Part shown: piece after piece, positions 36,031 through 46,100 of the stretch
How positions within the stretch are numbered: position 1 is the stretch's first letter
Layout of the letters: every line of letters starts with the position of its first letter
DNA from: Sorlinia euscelidii
GTDB lineage: Bacteria; Pseudomonadota; Alphaproteobacteria; Acetobacterales; Acetobacteraceae
Assembly (NCBI RefSeq): GCF_036452155.1
Contig: NZ_JAWJZY010000001.1
Length of the DNA: 64,000 nucleotides
Strand: one strand, 5' to 3'
Position numbers and translations under genes: made by a program
The notes under the pieces: model-generated
Seen by the model: the letters and a program-made list of their open reading frames with translations, nothing else
Told to the model about the DNA's origin: nothing
The model's database searches: none

Positions 36031-37125
36031 TCAGCCAGCATTCCGCAATTTGGTCTGCGATGATTCCGTGCGCAGGATATCCAGCGGAAGCAACTCGCCA
36101 TTGCGCTCAAAATACCAGAACGTCCAGCCATTACAGGAAGGCGCGCCCGTCAATTGTGCCCCCATTTTATGGATGGAACCACGCTGGCCTCCACTGACGA
36201 GACTCCCATCAGGACTGACGACCGCACGCAGACGCCGTTGCCGGTCACATAATTCAGTCCCGGCTGGCAGCATTCCCTGTTCGACAAAAGTCCCGAATGG
36301 AATACGCGGCATTTCCCGTTTCGCGGGCGTCACGGCAGCATGTTCCTCCGAAAGCGGTTGCTCGGCGTCAACGCGAAGGCGTGAGGCCTCAACATAATCG
36401 GGGTGCCGCTCGATCCCGACAAAATGCCGTCCCAAACGTTTGGCAACAGCGGCGGTCGTACCCGTGCCGGAAAACGGGTCAAGCACGACATCGCCGGAGC
36501 GCGTCGAGGCAATCAGGACGCGATGCAGCAGGCTTTCCGGCTTCTGGGTGGGGTGAAGCTTCAGGCCATGCACGTTCTTGACGCGTTCATTGCCCGTGCA
36601 GAGAGGCAGGTACCAGTCACTGCGCATCTGCACATCGTCATTCAGGGTTTTCATGGCCTGATAATTGAAACAATATTTGCTATCCGGCCCGCGCGCAGCC
36701 CAGATCATGGTTTCATGCGCATTGGTAAATCGCCTGCCGCGGAAGTTCGGCATGGGGTTGGCTTTGCGCCACACAATGTCATTGAGGATCCAGAAGCCGA
36801 GCTCCTGCATGATTGCACCGAGACGAAAGACATTATGATAGGACCCGATGGCCCAGATCGTGCCATCATGCGTCAGGAGACGCCGCGCCTCCGCGAGCCA
36901 GTCCCGCGTGAAGCGATCATAGGCGCTGTAATCCGTAAATTTGTCCCAGTCATCATCCACGCCATCGACAACGGTTTCATCCGGGCGACGCAGTTCCCCG
37001 CGCAACTGCAGGTTATATGGCGGGTCCGCGAAAATACAGTCGATGCTGGAAGAAGGCAGGCTCCGCATCGTCGACACGCATTCACCACATAGAATCTGGT
37101 CGATCGGGAAGTCCTGATGAGTCAC
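36031..37125 (-). CDS. ccrM: CcrM-type adenine-N6 DNA methyltransferase (GANTC)
   Basis: 364 residues. Beta-class amino-methyltransferase: catalytic DPPYN near residue 34, target-recognition middle region, LHPTQKP, then the AdoMet motif DPFSGTGTTAAVA. The extra C-terminal domain (ending GAPSCNGWTFWYFE) is characteristic of CcrM and needed for DNA binding in the family. It methylates adenine in GANTC and controls the cell cycle in Alphaproteobacteria. It lies 70 bp downstream of rnhB on the same strand. The second codon region itself contains GACTC, a GANTC site. Confidence 0.93.
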   Translation of the reverse strand: MTHQDFPIDQILCGECVSTMRSLPSSSIDCIFADPPYNLQLRGELRRPDETVVDGVDDDWDKFTDYSAYDRFTRDWLAEARRLLTHDGTIWAIGSYHNVFRLGAIMQELGFWILNDIVWRKANPMPNFRGRRFTNAHETMIWAARGPDSKYCFNYQAMKTLNDDVQMRSDWYLPLCTGNERVKNVHGLKLHPTQKPESLLHRVLIASTRSGDVVLDPFSGTGTTAAVAKRLGRHFVGIERHPDYVEASRLRVDAEQPLSEEHAAVTPAKREMPRIPFGTFVEQGMLPAGTELCDRQRRLRAVVSPDGSLVSGGQRGSIHKMGAQLTGAPSCNGWTFWYFERNGELLPLDILRTESSQTKLRNAG

Positions 37126-37195
37126 ACGTAATATCCCCCTAAATCAGAGCGTGGAGCATTAATGGGATGCAGGCGACGTATCGCAGCCGGATATG

Positions 37196-37828
37196 TCACG
37201 CGCCAAGACATCCAGCTTGCGCCAGCATGGCACTTACCGGCGCAAAGCCACGCCGGTGATGGCGACACACACCGGCAGATTTCAGAGCCTGAAGGTGGGT
37301 TGCCGTACCGTAACCGGCATTTCTTTCCCAACCGTAAGCCTTATATCGGCGGGCGAGTTTCGCCATCAGATGGTCTCGCGTCACTTTGGCGATGATGGAC
37401 GCCGCAGCTATCGACAGACTTAATTGGTCACCTTTTATGATCATCCTGACCTCGCAAGGCAGATCGACGCGCGCTTTGCCGTCGACCAACGCAATGTGCG
37501 GCAAGAAAGGGAGGCGTTTCATGGCGCGCCGCATAGCGAGATGACTTGCCTTACCGACATTGAGGGCTTCGATCTCTCTGACGGACGCGGCACCCACCCC
37601 GAAATGACACACGCCCCCCGTAAGCGCCTGGAAGGCGCTGAGGCGCCGCATCGGCGATAATTTTTTGGAATCATCAATCATGGATTGCAGAGATAGGGGC
37701 AAGTCATGGGGAAAGACGACGCAAGCTGCGACGACAGGTCCCGCGATCGGGCCGCGCCCGACCTCGTCCAGCCCCGCAACAGCGCGCTCAGGGGCACCGT
37801 TTTCATATTCATATCTGAAATCCGGCAT
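37196..37828 (-). CDS. rnhB: Ribonuclease HII
   Basis: 210 residues. Catalytic acidic residues are in AGLDEVGRGPIAGP (Asp, Glu), IALVDGKA (Asp) and the SIIAKVTRD region (Asp). It cleaves RNA in RNA-DNA hybrids and at single ribonucleotides in DNA. The pair rnhB-ccrM is a frequent alphaproteobacterial neighbourhood. The region upstream carries two close GANTC sites. Confidence 0.95.
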   Translation of the reverse strand: MPDFRYEYENGAPERAVAGLDEVGRGPIAGPVVAACVVFPHDLPLSLQSMIDDSKKLSPMRRLSAFQALTGGVCHFGVGAASVREIEALNVGKASHLAMRRAMKRLPFLPHIALVDGKARVDLPCEVRMIIKGDQLSLSIAAASIIAKVTRDHLMAKLARRYKAYGWERNAGYGTATHLQALKSAGVCRHHRRGFAPVSAMLAQAGCLGA

Positions 37829-37866
37829 TACGCGGTCGCTGACCTCTCCCCTTCCTCACCCACTTC

Positions 37867-37882
37867 GAATCGGGTTTGAATC
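37867..37882. promoter_or_regulatory. Two GANTC (CcrM) sites upstream of rnhB-ccrM
   Basis: GAATC at 37867-37871 and again at 37878-37882, 11 bp apart, 39-54 bp upstream of the rnhB start. GANTC methylation in the ccrM leader feeds back on ccrM expression in Caulobacter, so the pair is a plausible autoregulatory element. Chance occurrence cannot be excluded. Confidence 0.45.
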
Positions 37883-38088
37883 AGATGGCGCACAAAAAGT
37901 AAAGTGCCGTTTTGTCCCGGACTGATCAGCACCGCCGATCACCATGAGATCCATGCCCCACGACACCTGACAGGCGCACAAGGCACCCCGCTCCGGTGCC
38001 CGCCCCTTCAACATGTGCGGCGGTTAACCGGGTGTCGAGAAAGCGTCATCATGGCGTCACATTTGCGAAAGCGCCGCGCTTGAAAAGC

Positions 38089-38382
38089 TTATTTCGCTTT
38101 GCAACAACTTTTCATCAGCATGCCGACGAACAACCCGACGAGCATGGCGCCAATAACGGAGATGACCGGGCGATCCTGCACAAATATTGTCGCGCGCTCG
38201 AGAATTGTTTCCGCTTCGTCGTAAAGATCAGCGAATTCCTGCTGCGCCATCCCGGACATCTGGTCGATTTTGCCACTGGCCTGCGTCTTGGCATCGCCCG
38301 TCAGGCCGCCCACTGCGTCCTTCACGCGGCCTTTCGCTTCGTTCATCATGCCTTCTGCCTTGTCCTCGATATTCTTTGTCAT
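38089..38382 (-). CDS. CsbD-like stress protein with C-terminal membrane anchor
   Basis: 97 residues from ATG 38382, behind AGAGGAGG. The N-terminal half (KAEGMMNEAKGRVKDAVGGLTGD) is the CsbD/YjbJ motif of small hydrophilic stress proteins. The C-terminal 30 residues (VQDRPVISVIGAMLVGLFVGML) form one membrane helix resembling the ElaB/YqjD (DUF883) tail, ending in KSCCKAK. The combination suggests a membrane-tethered CsbD-like protein. Role in stress is inferred from the family. Confidence 0.8.
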   Translation of the reverse strand: MTKNIEDKAEGMMNEAKGRVKDAVGGLTGDAKTQASGKIDQMSGMAQQEFADLYDEAETILERATIFVQDRPVISVIGAMLVGLFVGMLMKSCCKAK

Positions 38383-38714
38383 AAAAGCCTCCTCTAAGGA
38401 TGGACCAGCATAAGCGACAATTCCTGCAGCGAACAGAGCCATCGCGGGAACAATTGTCATCCATTAACGAAATGCCGGCGCCAAACTGTTGCCTGCGGGA
38501 CAAGTTTAACGCAGAGGCGTTACATATTGTTGCTTTTCTTTCCTGGCTTGCGAGGCCGTTTTAACGGCATGGCAATAAAAGCAACGATGATAAATTTTAA
38601 TGACTTGTGTTACCAATTTCGTCACAAGCGATTAACAGGGAAATCGCTGAATCGCGCGACGCGTTTCACCCGCGCACGCGCCAGGATCAACGCATTCATG
38701 ACCAGGAAAACCGC
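38383..38714 (+). other. 332-bp intergenic region upstream of the RND efflux operon
   Basis: No supported gene. The right two thirds are AT-rich and should hold the efflux operon promoter. CTTGTG (38604-38609) and CACAAG (38623-38628) form a gapped inverted repeat that could be a regulator site. No regulator gene lies next to the operon. Confidence 0.5.
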
Positions 38715-39929
38715 GTGACTCAGATGGACGCTACCTCCGCCCAGAAATGGATGAGAAATCCGCGCCGACGCCGTCAAATTATCATGACCGCTATCGCCGC
38801 CGTGATCTGCCTCTTTTTCCTTCGCATGTGCCTGCATGGGACAAAAAAAACGGATTACACGGCCGAGGGCGCATTTGCCCAGCCCGTGACCGTGGCGACG
38901 GCTATGAAAGGGGATCTGCCCATCATCATGACGGAGCTGGGAACAGTCGTGCCCATCACCAATGTTACGGTGCAATCACGAGTCAGCGGCTACATCATGG
39001 CGGTCAATTTTTCAGAGGGGCAACACGTTAAATCAGGCGATGAACTGGTTTTAATCGACCCACGCCCTTATGAAATCGCGCTGGAACAAGCTTTGGGCAC
39101 ATTGCAGCAGGATGAGGCCCAGCTTGCGGATGCGCGCATCAATTCCGGCCGGTATGAAAAGCTGATCCGCCAGAAATCAGTCGCCGCCATGACGGCGAAA
39201 GACGCACAATATAAGGTTCAGCAATTAGAGGGGACGGTTAAGCTTGACCGCGCCAACGTCGATAATGCACGCCTCAACCTTGAATATTGCCATATCCGCG
39301 CCCCTGTCGATGGGCGCATAGGCCTTCGCGCGGTTGATCGTGGCAATTATTTCACGGCCGGGCAATCAGGTGGCCTGGCGGTGCTGACGCAGATGCAACC
39401 GATTTCCGTCATGATGACGGTGCCGCAAAATCAACTGACGGACGTGATGGCCGCCATGACGTCAAGCGGCGCGCTGAAGGTGGAGGCGTGGGACAGCAAC
39501 AACACCGTGAAGATCGCGGAAGGGTCCGTTCAGGCCGTGGACAGCCAGATTGACACGGCCACAGGCACGGTCAGGATGCGGGCCATTTTCCCCAATCTTG
39601 ACGAGCGCCTCTTCCCCAATGAATTCGTCAATGCGCGACTCAATGTCAGGACGTTACATGATGTGATTCTCCTACCCGCGGATGCCGTGCAAACCGGCCC
39701 GGACGGCGCTTACGTCTATCTTATTAAAAAGGATGATACCGTGACCCTCCGGACGGTCCTGACAGGGCAGAGTGATGCAACCCGCACTGAAATCCTCCAG
39801 GGCGTTACAACGGGCGACCGGGTTGTGTTGCAGGGCACGAACCATTTGAGAGAAGGGTCGAAAATCCGCATCGAAAATTCAGACAGCGACGAGACCTCGC
39901 AACCGGATATGGCGGCGCCGAAAAAATGA
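38715..39929 (+). CDS. RND efflux periplasmic adaptor (MdtA-like membrane fusion protein)
   Basis: About 404 residues from GTG 38715 with AGGA at 38704-38707; ATG 38724 is the alternative. A basic stretch and one membrane anchor lie near residues 20-38. Barrel-sandwich/lipoyl halves include VSGYIMAVNFSEGQHVKSGDELVLIDP and the matching IRAPVDGRIGLR. A helical hairpin lies between them and a beta-barrel domain follows (AIFPNLDERLFPNEFVNARL). It links the inner-membrane pump to the outer-membrane channel. First gene of a four-gene operon with ATGA overlaps. Confidence 0.92.
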   Translation: MTQMDATSAQKWMRNPRRRRQIIMTAIAAVICLFFLRMCLHGTKKTDYTAEGAFAQPVTVATAMKGDLPIIMTELGTVVPITNVTVQSRVSGYIMAVNFSEGQHVKSGDELVLIDPRPYEIALEQALGTLQQDEAQLADARINSGRYEKLIRQKSVAAMTAKDAQYKVQQLEGTVKLDRANVDNARLNLEYCHIRAPVDGRIGLRAVDRGNYFTAGQSGGLAVLTQMQPISVMMTVPQNQLTDVMAAMTSSGALKVEAWDSNNTVKIAEGSVQAVDSQIDTATGTVRMRAIFPNLDERLFPNEFVNARLNVRTLHDVILLPADAVQTGPDGAYVYLIKKDDTVTLRTVLTGQSDATRTEILQGVTTGDRVVLQGTNHLREGSKIRIENSDSDETSQPDMAAPKK

Positions 39930-42900
39930 TGAATCCGTCCCGGATTTTTATAGAGAGGCCGGTCGCGACCAGCCTGCTGATGATCGCCATCTTCCTGACA
40001 GGGCTGCTCAGCTACCGTTTTCTGCCGGTGGCCGCCCTGCCGGATGTGGAATATCCGACACTCACTGTCACGACAATTTATCCAGGCGCCAATCCGGACG
40101 TGGTTGAAAGCACCATCAGTGAGCCGCTTGAGACGCAATTGGGCGAGATGCCGGGCCTTGACCAGATGATTTCACAATCATCCGGCGGTGCATCGCTCAT
40201 CACGATGCGCTTTGGTCTAAATATGTCGATGGATGTTGCCGAACAGCAGGTTCAGGCCGCGATTAATCAAGCCGGGTCGCTCCTGCCCTCCGACCTGCCC
40301 GCGCCGCCCATTTATGCCAAGGTCAATCCGGCCGATACACCGATATTGACGTTGGCCGTCACCTCCAACTCGCTCAAACTGACCAGCGTGCAGGATTACG
40401 TGACGACACGTTTATTGCAGCATATCAGCCAGGTGCCGGGGGTGGGGCTGGTCACACTTGCCGGGGGCCAGCGCAAAGCCTATCGCATCCAGATCAATAT
40501 CCCGAAATTGACGTCTTACGGCATTGCTTTGGACACGGTGCGGACAATACTCGGCACAGTTATTGTGAACGCCCCCTCCGGCGCGTTTGAGGGGCCGCTC
40601 CGCGCTACGACACTGCATATTGATGGGCAGATCAAATCGCCCGAAGAGCTGATGAATCAAATTATCGGCTACCAGAATAATGGCGCCATACGGCTGCGCG
40701 ACGTGGGACAGGTCGTTGAAGGCCCTGAAAACGCACAGCTCGCCGCATGGTCCGGCAAGGCGCCAGCGCTGATTCTAAGTGTTCAGCGTCAGCCGGGGGC
40801 CAATGTTGTCGCTGTCGTCGATAAGATCAAATCCTTCCTGCCGCGCCTGCAATCGACCATGCCACCCGGCATCACGATTACGGAATTGACAGACCGCACA
40901 ACCACCATCCGGGCTTCCGTCGCCGACGTGGAGTTTGAGCTGGCCCTCGCCATCCTGTTGGTGGTCGGGGTGATCTTCGTGTTTCTGAGCAATGTCCCGG
41001 CGACTCTCATTCCCAGCCTGAGCGTGCCGATCTCCATCGTGGGCAGTCTCGGGGTTGTCTATCTACTGGGATACTCGCTCGATAATCTCTCCCTGATGGC
41101 CATGACGATTGCGACCGGCTTCGTCGTCGATGATGCCATCGTCGTCATCGAAAATATCTCCCGCTATATTGAAAAGGGAGAGGACCGCTACACCGCCGCC
41201 ATCATCGGCTCGCGGGAGATCGGGTTCACGATCATATCTCTCACCGTGTCCCTCATCGCGGTCCTCATCCCGCTTCTCTTCATGGGGGATGTTGTCGGGC
41301 GGCTCTTCCATGAATTCGCGGTGACGCTGGCCGTGACGATCGCCCTCTCCGCCGTGGTCGCGGTAACGCTGATACCCTCAATGTGCGCCCGCCTCCTCAC
41401 CGAAAGGCCCCACAGCTCCCGAAATTCGGGGCGGTGGGGGCAGTTTGCACGCGGGATTGAAAGCGGGATCAATCGCCTCATCGCTTACTATGCGCGGCTT
41501 CTGGACATCGTGCTGGCGCATCGGCGCCTCACTGCCCTGACGGCTCTCCTCACCCTTGTTCTGACGTTGTGGCTGGCGGTGATTATCCCGAAAGGTTTCT
41601 TCCCCACGCAGGATACGGGGCTGATACAGGGCATTACGCAAATGCCGGAAACGATCTCCTTCGAAGGGATGAAGGACCGGCAGAGTCACGTGATCGCAGC
41701 GCTTCTGAAAGTGCCGGATGTCGAGAATATTTCCGGCTTTATCGGCGTCGATGGTGAAAATATGACGCTGAACACGGGCCGCCTGATGATCAGCCTGAAA
41801 CCGCGGAAAGCCCGCACGGCGTCGCTTGAAACGACCCTGGCGCGCCTTTCACAAGCCGGGAACCACGTCGTCGGCGCGCGCCTCTACCTGCAACCAGTGC
41901 AGGATCTCTCTCTCGATTCAGCCCTTTCAGCAACGCAATATAAATTCGTGCTTGAAAATGCGGATTATGACGCATTCAAACTCTGGGTGCCGCGCCTTAT
42001 TGAGGCGCTTCAGCAGCAGCCCGCCCTTAAAGGCGTGACATCCGATCTCCAATCTAACGGCCTGATGGCTTACCTGACGCTGGATCGCGCGACGGCGGCG
42101 CGTTACGCCATCACCCCCCAGACGGTTGATAACCTGCTTTATGACAGTTTCGGGCAGCGTCAAGTGTCCACAGTTTATACGCAATCCAATCAATATCGCC
42201 TGATATTGGAGGCGGAACCCCGGTTTCAGGGTTCGCTTGAACAGCTCAAGCAACTCTACCTTCCCGGCGCAGCTGATAAAATGGGGGAAAGCGCGTCTGG
42301 CCCCCAGAGGCGGCCCAGTTCCGGCCTCGTGCCGCTCAGTCAGGTCACGACGCAGGATATTCGGCGCGCCCCCCTGCTGATCACGCATTATGGCCATTTC
42401 CCCGCCACGACCATCTCATTCAATATCGCCGATGGTTACTCACTCAGCGACGCGACGTCCACAATCTCCCGGGCTCAGGCGGAAATTCACCTTCCACCCG
42501 CTTTCGAAACCCGTTTTCAGGGCACAGCGGCGGCCTTTCAGGCTGCGCTCAGTCATGAATTGTTCCTCATCATCGCGGCCTTGGCGGCTGTCTATATCGT
42601 TCTCGGCATCTTATATGAGAGCTTCATCCATCCCCTCACTATTCTCTCCACCCTGCCTTCTGCCGGGGTGGGCGCGCTGATCGCGCTGATTATTTGCGGG
42701 AAAGATCTTGATGTGATGGGGATCATCGGGATTGTCCTGCTGATCGGGATCGTCAAGAAAAATGCGATCATGATGATCGACTTCGCCCTTGAGGCGGAGC
42801 GTCGCGGTGGGCAAAAACCCCTTGAGGCCATCAAAACTGCGGCCATCATGCGGTTCCGGCCTATTCTGATGACGACTCTGGCGGCTTTTTTCGGCGCGCT

Positions 42901-43108
42901 GCCACTGGCGATCGATACGGGCGTCGGCGCCGAGCTGAGGCGCCCCCTCGGTATTGCAATTATTGGCGGGCTGGTTTTCTCACAATTACTGACGCTTTTC
43001 ACGACACCCGTCATTTACCTGTATCTTGACCACGTGGCTGCCGCGATACGTCGGCGTTTCGGCTTGAAGACTTATGCTGAACGCATCGCGGAACATGGTG
43101 ACGCGTGA
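39926..43108 (+). CDS. RND efflux permease, MdtB-like
   Basis: 1060 residues. HAE1-type pump with the 12-helix, two-porter-domain layout: first helix near residues 12-30, large periplasmic domains over about 35-335 and 555-860. Helix 4 carries the proton-relay Asp pair in GFVVDDAIVVIENI. The C-terminal half has GIVLLIGIVKKNAIMMIDFALEAER and RFRPILMTTLAAFFGALPLA. It probably forms mixed trimers with the next gene product, as MdtB and MdtC do in E. coli. Start overlaps the adaptor stop. Confidence 0.93.
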   Translation: MMNPSRIFIERPVATSLLMIAIFLTGLLSYRFLPVAALPDVEYPTLTVTTIYPGANPDVVESTISEPLETQLGEMPGLDQMISQSSGGASLITMRFGLNMSMDVAEQQVQAAINQAGSLLPSDLPAPPIYAKVNPADTPILTLAVTSNSLKLTSVQDYVTTRLLQHISQVPGVGLVTLAGGQRKAYRIQINIPKLTSYGIALDTVRTILGTVIVNAPSGAFEGPLRATTLHIDGQIKSPEELMNQIIGYQNNGAIRLRDVGQVVEGPENAQLAAWSGKAPALILSVQRQPGANVVAVVDKIKSFLPRLQSTMPPGITITELTDRTTTIRASVADVEFELALAILLVVGVIFVFLSNVPATLIPSLSVPISIVGSLGVVYLLGYSLDNLSLMAMTIATGFVVDDAIVVIENISRYIEKGEDRYTAAIIGSREIGFTIISLTVSLIAVLIPLLFMGDVVGRLFHEFAVTLAVTIALSAVVAVTLIPSMCARLLTERPHSSRNSGRWGQFARGIESGINRLIAYYARLLDIVLAHRRLTALTALLTLVLTLWLAVIIPKGFFPTQDTGLIQGITQMPETISFEGMKDRQSHVIAALLKVPDVENISGFIGVDGENMTLNTGRLMISLKPRKARTASLETTLARLSQAGNHVVGARLYLQPVQDLSLDSALSATQYKFVLENADYDAFKLWVPRLIEALQQQPALKGVTSDLQSNGLMAYLTLDRATAARYAITPQTVDNLLYDSFGQRQVSTVYTQSNQYRLILEAEPRFQGSLEQLKQLYLPGAADKMGESASGPQRRPSSGLVPLSQVTTQDIRRAPLLITHYGHFPATTISFNIADGYSLSDATSTISRAQAEIHLPPAFETRFQGTAAAFQAALSHELFLIIAALAAVYIVLGILYESFIHPLTILSTLPSAGVGALIALIICGKDLDVMGIIGIVLLIGIVKKNAIMMIDFALEAERRGGQKPLEAIKTAAIMRFRPILMTTLAAFFGALPLAIDTGVGAELRRPLGIAIIGGLVFSQLLTLFTTPVIYLYLDHVAAAIRRRFGLKTYAERIAEHGDA

Positions 43109-46100
43109 ATATCAGCCGCCCCTTCATCCTGCGGCCGGTCGCGACGATATTAATGTCTCTGGCCCTTTTAGTCGCCGGAACCATTGCTTACCGGCTTTTA
43201 CCGGTCGCGGACGCCCCGAATATCGACCTGCCGGTGATTCTCGTCATCGCGCAGCAACCTGGTGGCTCCCCGTCGGAGGTCGCTGCCACCGTCGCGGCAC
43301 CGCTTGAGCGTCATTTGGGGGCGATTTCCGGCGTGACGGAAATGACATCCACCTCCACCAGCGGTCAGACGCGGATTATCCTGCAATTTGACCTATCACG
43401 AAATATTGACGGCGCGGCGCGCGATGTCTCGGCGGCGATTCAGGCGGCGCGGCATGATCTGCCGACGACCATGCGCGACAATCCGTTTTATTTTAAATTT
43501 AATCCCAACGGGTCTCCGGCCCTGATCCTCGCCCTGACATCAGACAGCCGGTCACCCGCGCAGCTCTACGACATCGCGACCAATACGCTTCAGCAGCAGC
43601 TCAGCCAGGTTGAAGGGGTGGGTGAGGTCGAGATTGGCGGAAGTGCCATGCCGGCCGTAAGGGTCGAGATCAACCCGCTCTCCCTTTACAAATTCGGCAT
43701 TGGTTTTGAAGATGTGCGCGCCGCCCTCGCCTCGGCAAATGCGCACACACCGAAAGGCTTCCTCGATTCTGGTGACAGGCGCTATATGCTTGACACGAAT
43801 GACCAGGCGCGCAGAGCCGCCGATTATGCCGATCTGGTCATTGCCTACCGCAATAATCGTCCACTCCGGCTGAATAGCGTCGCGGCGATCAAGGATGACA
43901 AGGAGGATCTTTACACTTACGGCAGTTTCGACGGGAAGCGAGCGGTCGTGGGGATCGTCTATGCGCAGGCCGGGGCAAACATCGTCAAAATGGTTGACGG
44001 ATTAAAGGCGCGTCTACCTTTTATAAAATCCGCTCTGCCCAATGATGTTGATGTCCATGTGATGGCGGACAGCTCCCGCATCATCCGATCCTCCCTTGCA
44101 GATACGCGTCTGACGCTTTTTATCGCGGTTATACTCGTCATTGGGATTGTGCTCGTCTTCCTGCACAGTGTCGCGGCGGTGCTGATCCCGGCCATCGTGG
44201 TGCCGGTTTCCATTATCGGCAGTTTCGCCGCTTTATATCTCTTCGGGTATCAGCTCGATAATCTCTCCCTGATGGCCCTGACCATCTCTACCGGTTTCAT
44301 TGTTGACGACGCCATCGTCGTGCTCGAAAACATCACCCGCCACCTTGAGCGCGGCCTGACGCCCCTGCGCGCGGCGCTGGTTGGCGCCAGGGAAGTCGTT
44401 TTCACGGTCGTTTCAATGACGTCCTCCCTGATTGCCGTTTTCATCCCGATCATTCTTCTTGATGACCTTGTCGGCCGTTTCTTTCGCGAATTTGCGATGA
44501 CGATTTCCATCTCTCTCGTCATCTCCATGGTCCTCTCTCTGACATTGACACCGATGATCTGCGCGCTTCTTCTGCGCCCCTTAAATGGCCGGGAGAGCCC
44601 CCGTTCCGTCGCCCTTACTCTGCAGAGCGGGTTTGCGCGGGTGGAGCGGGTTTATGCGCGCATGCTTGATTTCTCGCTTCGCCATCAATGGTGGATGGTT
44701 CTAACTTTACCCGGGACGCTGATTCTCGCCGGTGTGCTATTGATCAACATGCCGAAGGGATTTTTTCCCGAACAGGATGTCGGCATGATTTTGGGGCGCG
44801 TGATGGGCGATGAGTCCGCGTCCTATGATTACATGCGTGAGAAGACCGCACGCGTCGAGGAAGGGCTGAAAAATTATCCTGAGATCGATCACTATATCGC
44901 TTTTTTCGGCGGAAGGCAGGCAAACCAGACAAGCTTCTTTGTCTCCCTTCGTGAGAAATCGAAACGCAAGCGTTCAGCGGCGCAGCTTGTCGCCGCGCTT
45001 GACCGTTCCTTCGCCAATCTACCGGGCGCTGACGTTTACTTCCTGTCGATGGGCGGCGTGAGGACGGGTGCACGCCGGGGGAATGGCGCTTATCAATACT
45101 CGCTTCTCAGCCCCGACGCCGAGGCTTTGACCGTCTGGACGCCGCGTCTCGTCAAAGCACTCTCGACCCTGCCGGAAATTTCCGACCCGAATTCCGATCT
45201 TCAGCAAGGCGGGGCTTCCGTCAATATCGCCATCAAACGTGACCTCGCTGCGCGATATGGGCTGACAGCGCAACTCATCAGCAACACATTATTCGATGCT
45301 TACGGCCAGCGCGCAGCGTCTGTCATTTACACGCCGTCCAACCAGTATCGCGTGATCATGGAAGCTGACCCGCGATTTGCCAGAAGCCCCGTAAGCCTTT
45401 TGCAAAGCTGGGTCAGTACGACAGGCGGCACCCCACCAGGGGGCATTGCCTCCAATAATCTCCGTGTGCGTACAGCAGACGCGTCGTCAGCGCCGCTTAA
45501 TCCGGCTGAGGCCGCTTATCAGAACCAGATGGCAAACAGCCTCGCCGGCGGGGCCAATACATCCAGCGGCGCCGCCGTCACGACACAAGCCGCGACGATG
45601 GTCCCCCTGACCATGACATCGGACATCGTTCCCACCATTAATCCCCTGGCTGTTCATCACGAGGCCCAGGCCGTGTCCTCCACGATCTCATTCAACCTTC
45701 GCCCCGGACATTCGCTGGGGCAGGCGATCGCTGCGATCAAGGCGGCGACCGTCAAAATTCACCTACCGCCGGAGATGCGCGTCGATTTTGCCGGGAACGC
45801 GGCTTTATTTCAGAAGACCATTCAAAAAGAACCTTATCTGGTCCTCGCCGCGCTCGTTGCTGTCTACGTCGTTCTCGGCGTCCTTTATGAAAGCCTTGTC
45901 CACCCTGTCACCATCCTGTCAACGCTCCCATCAGCCGGGGCCGGGGCGATTATCGCTCTGAGACTTGCCGGGGAGGAATTTTCTCTTATGGCGATGATCG
46001 GGGTGATCCTCCTCATCGGCATCGTCAAGAAGAACGCCATCATCCTGATCGATTTCGCCATCCGGGAGGATCGCGCGGGGCTATCGCCCGTTGCCTCCAT

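Noticed and set aside
36403..37092. Plus-strand frame opposite ccrM (about 229 codons)
   Set aside because: Antisense to a clear CcrM methyltransferase with all motifs; no supporting start or family.
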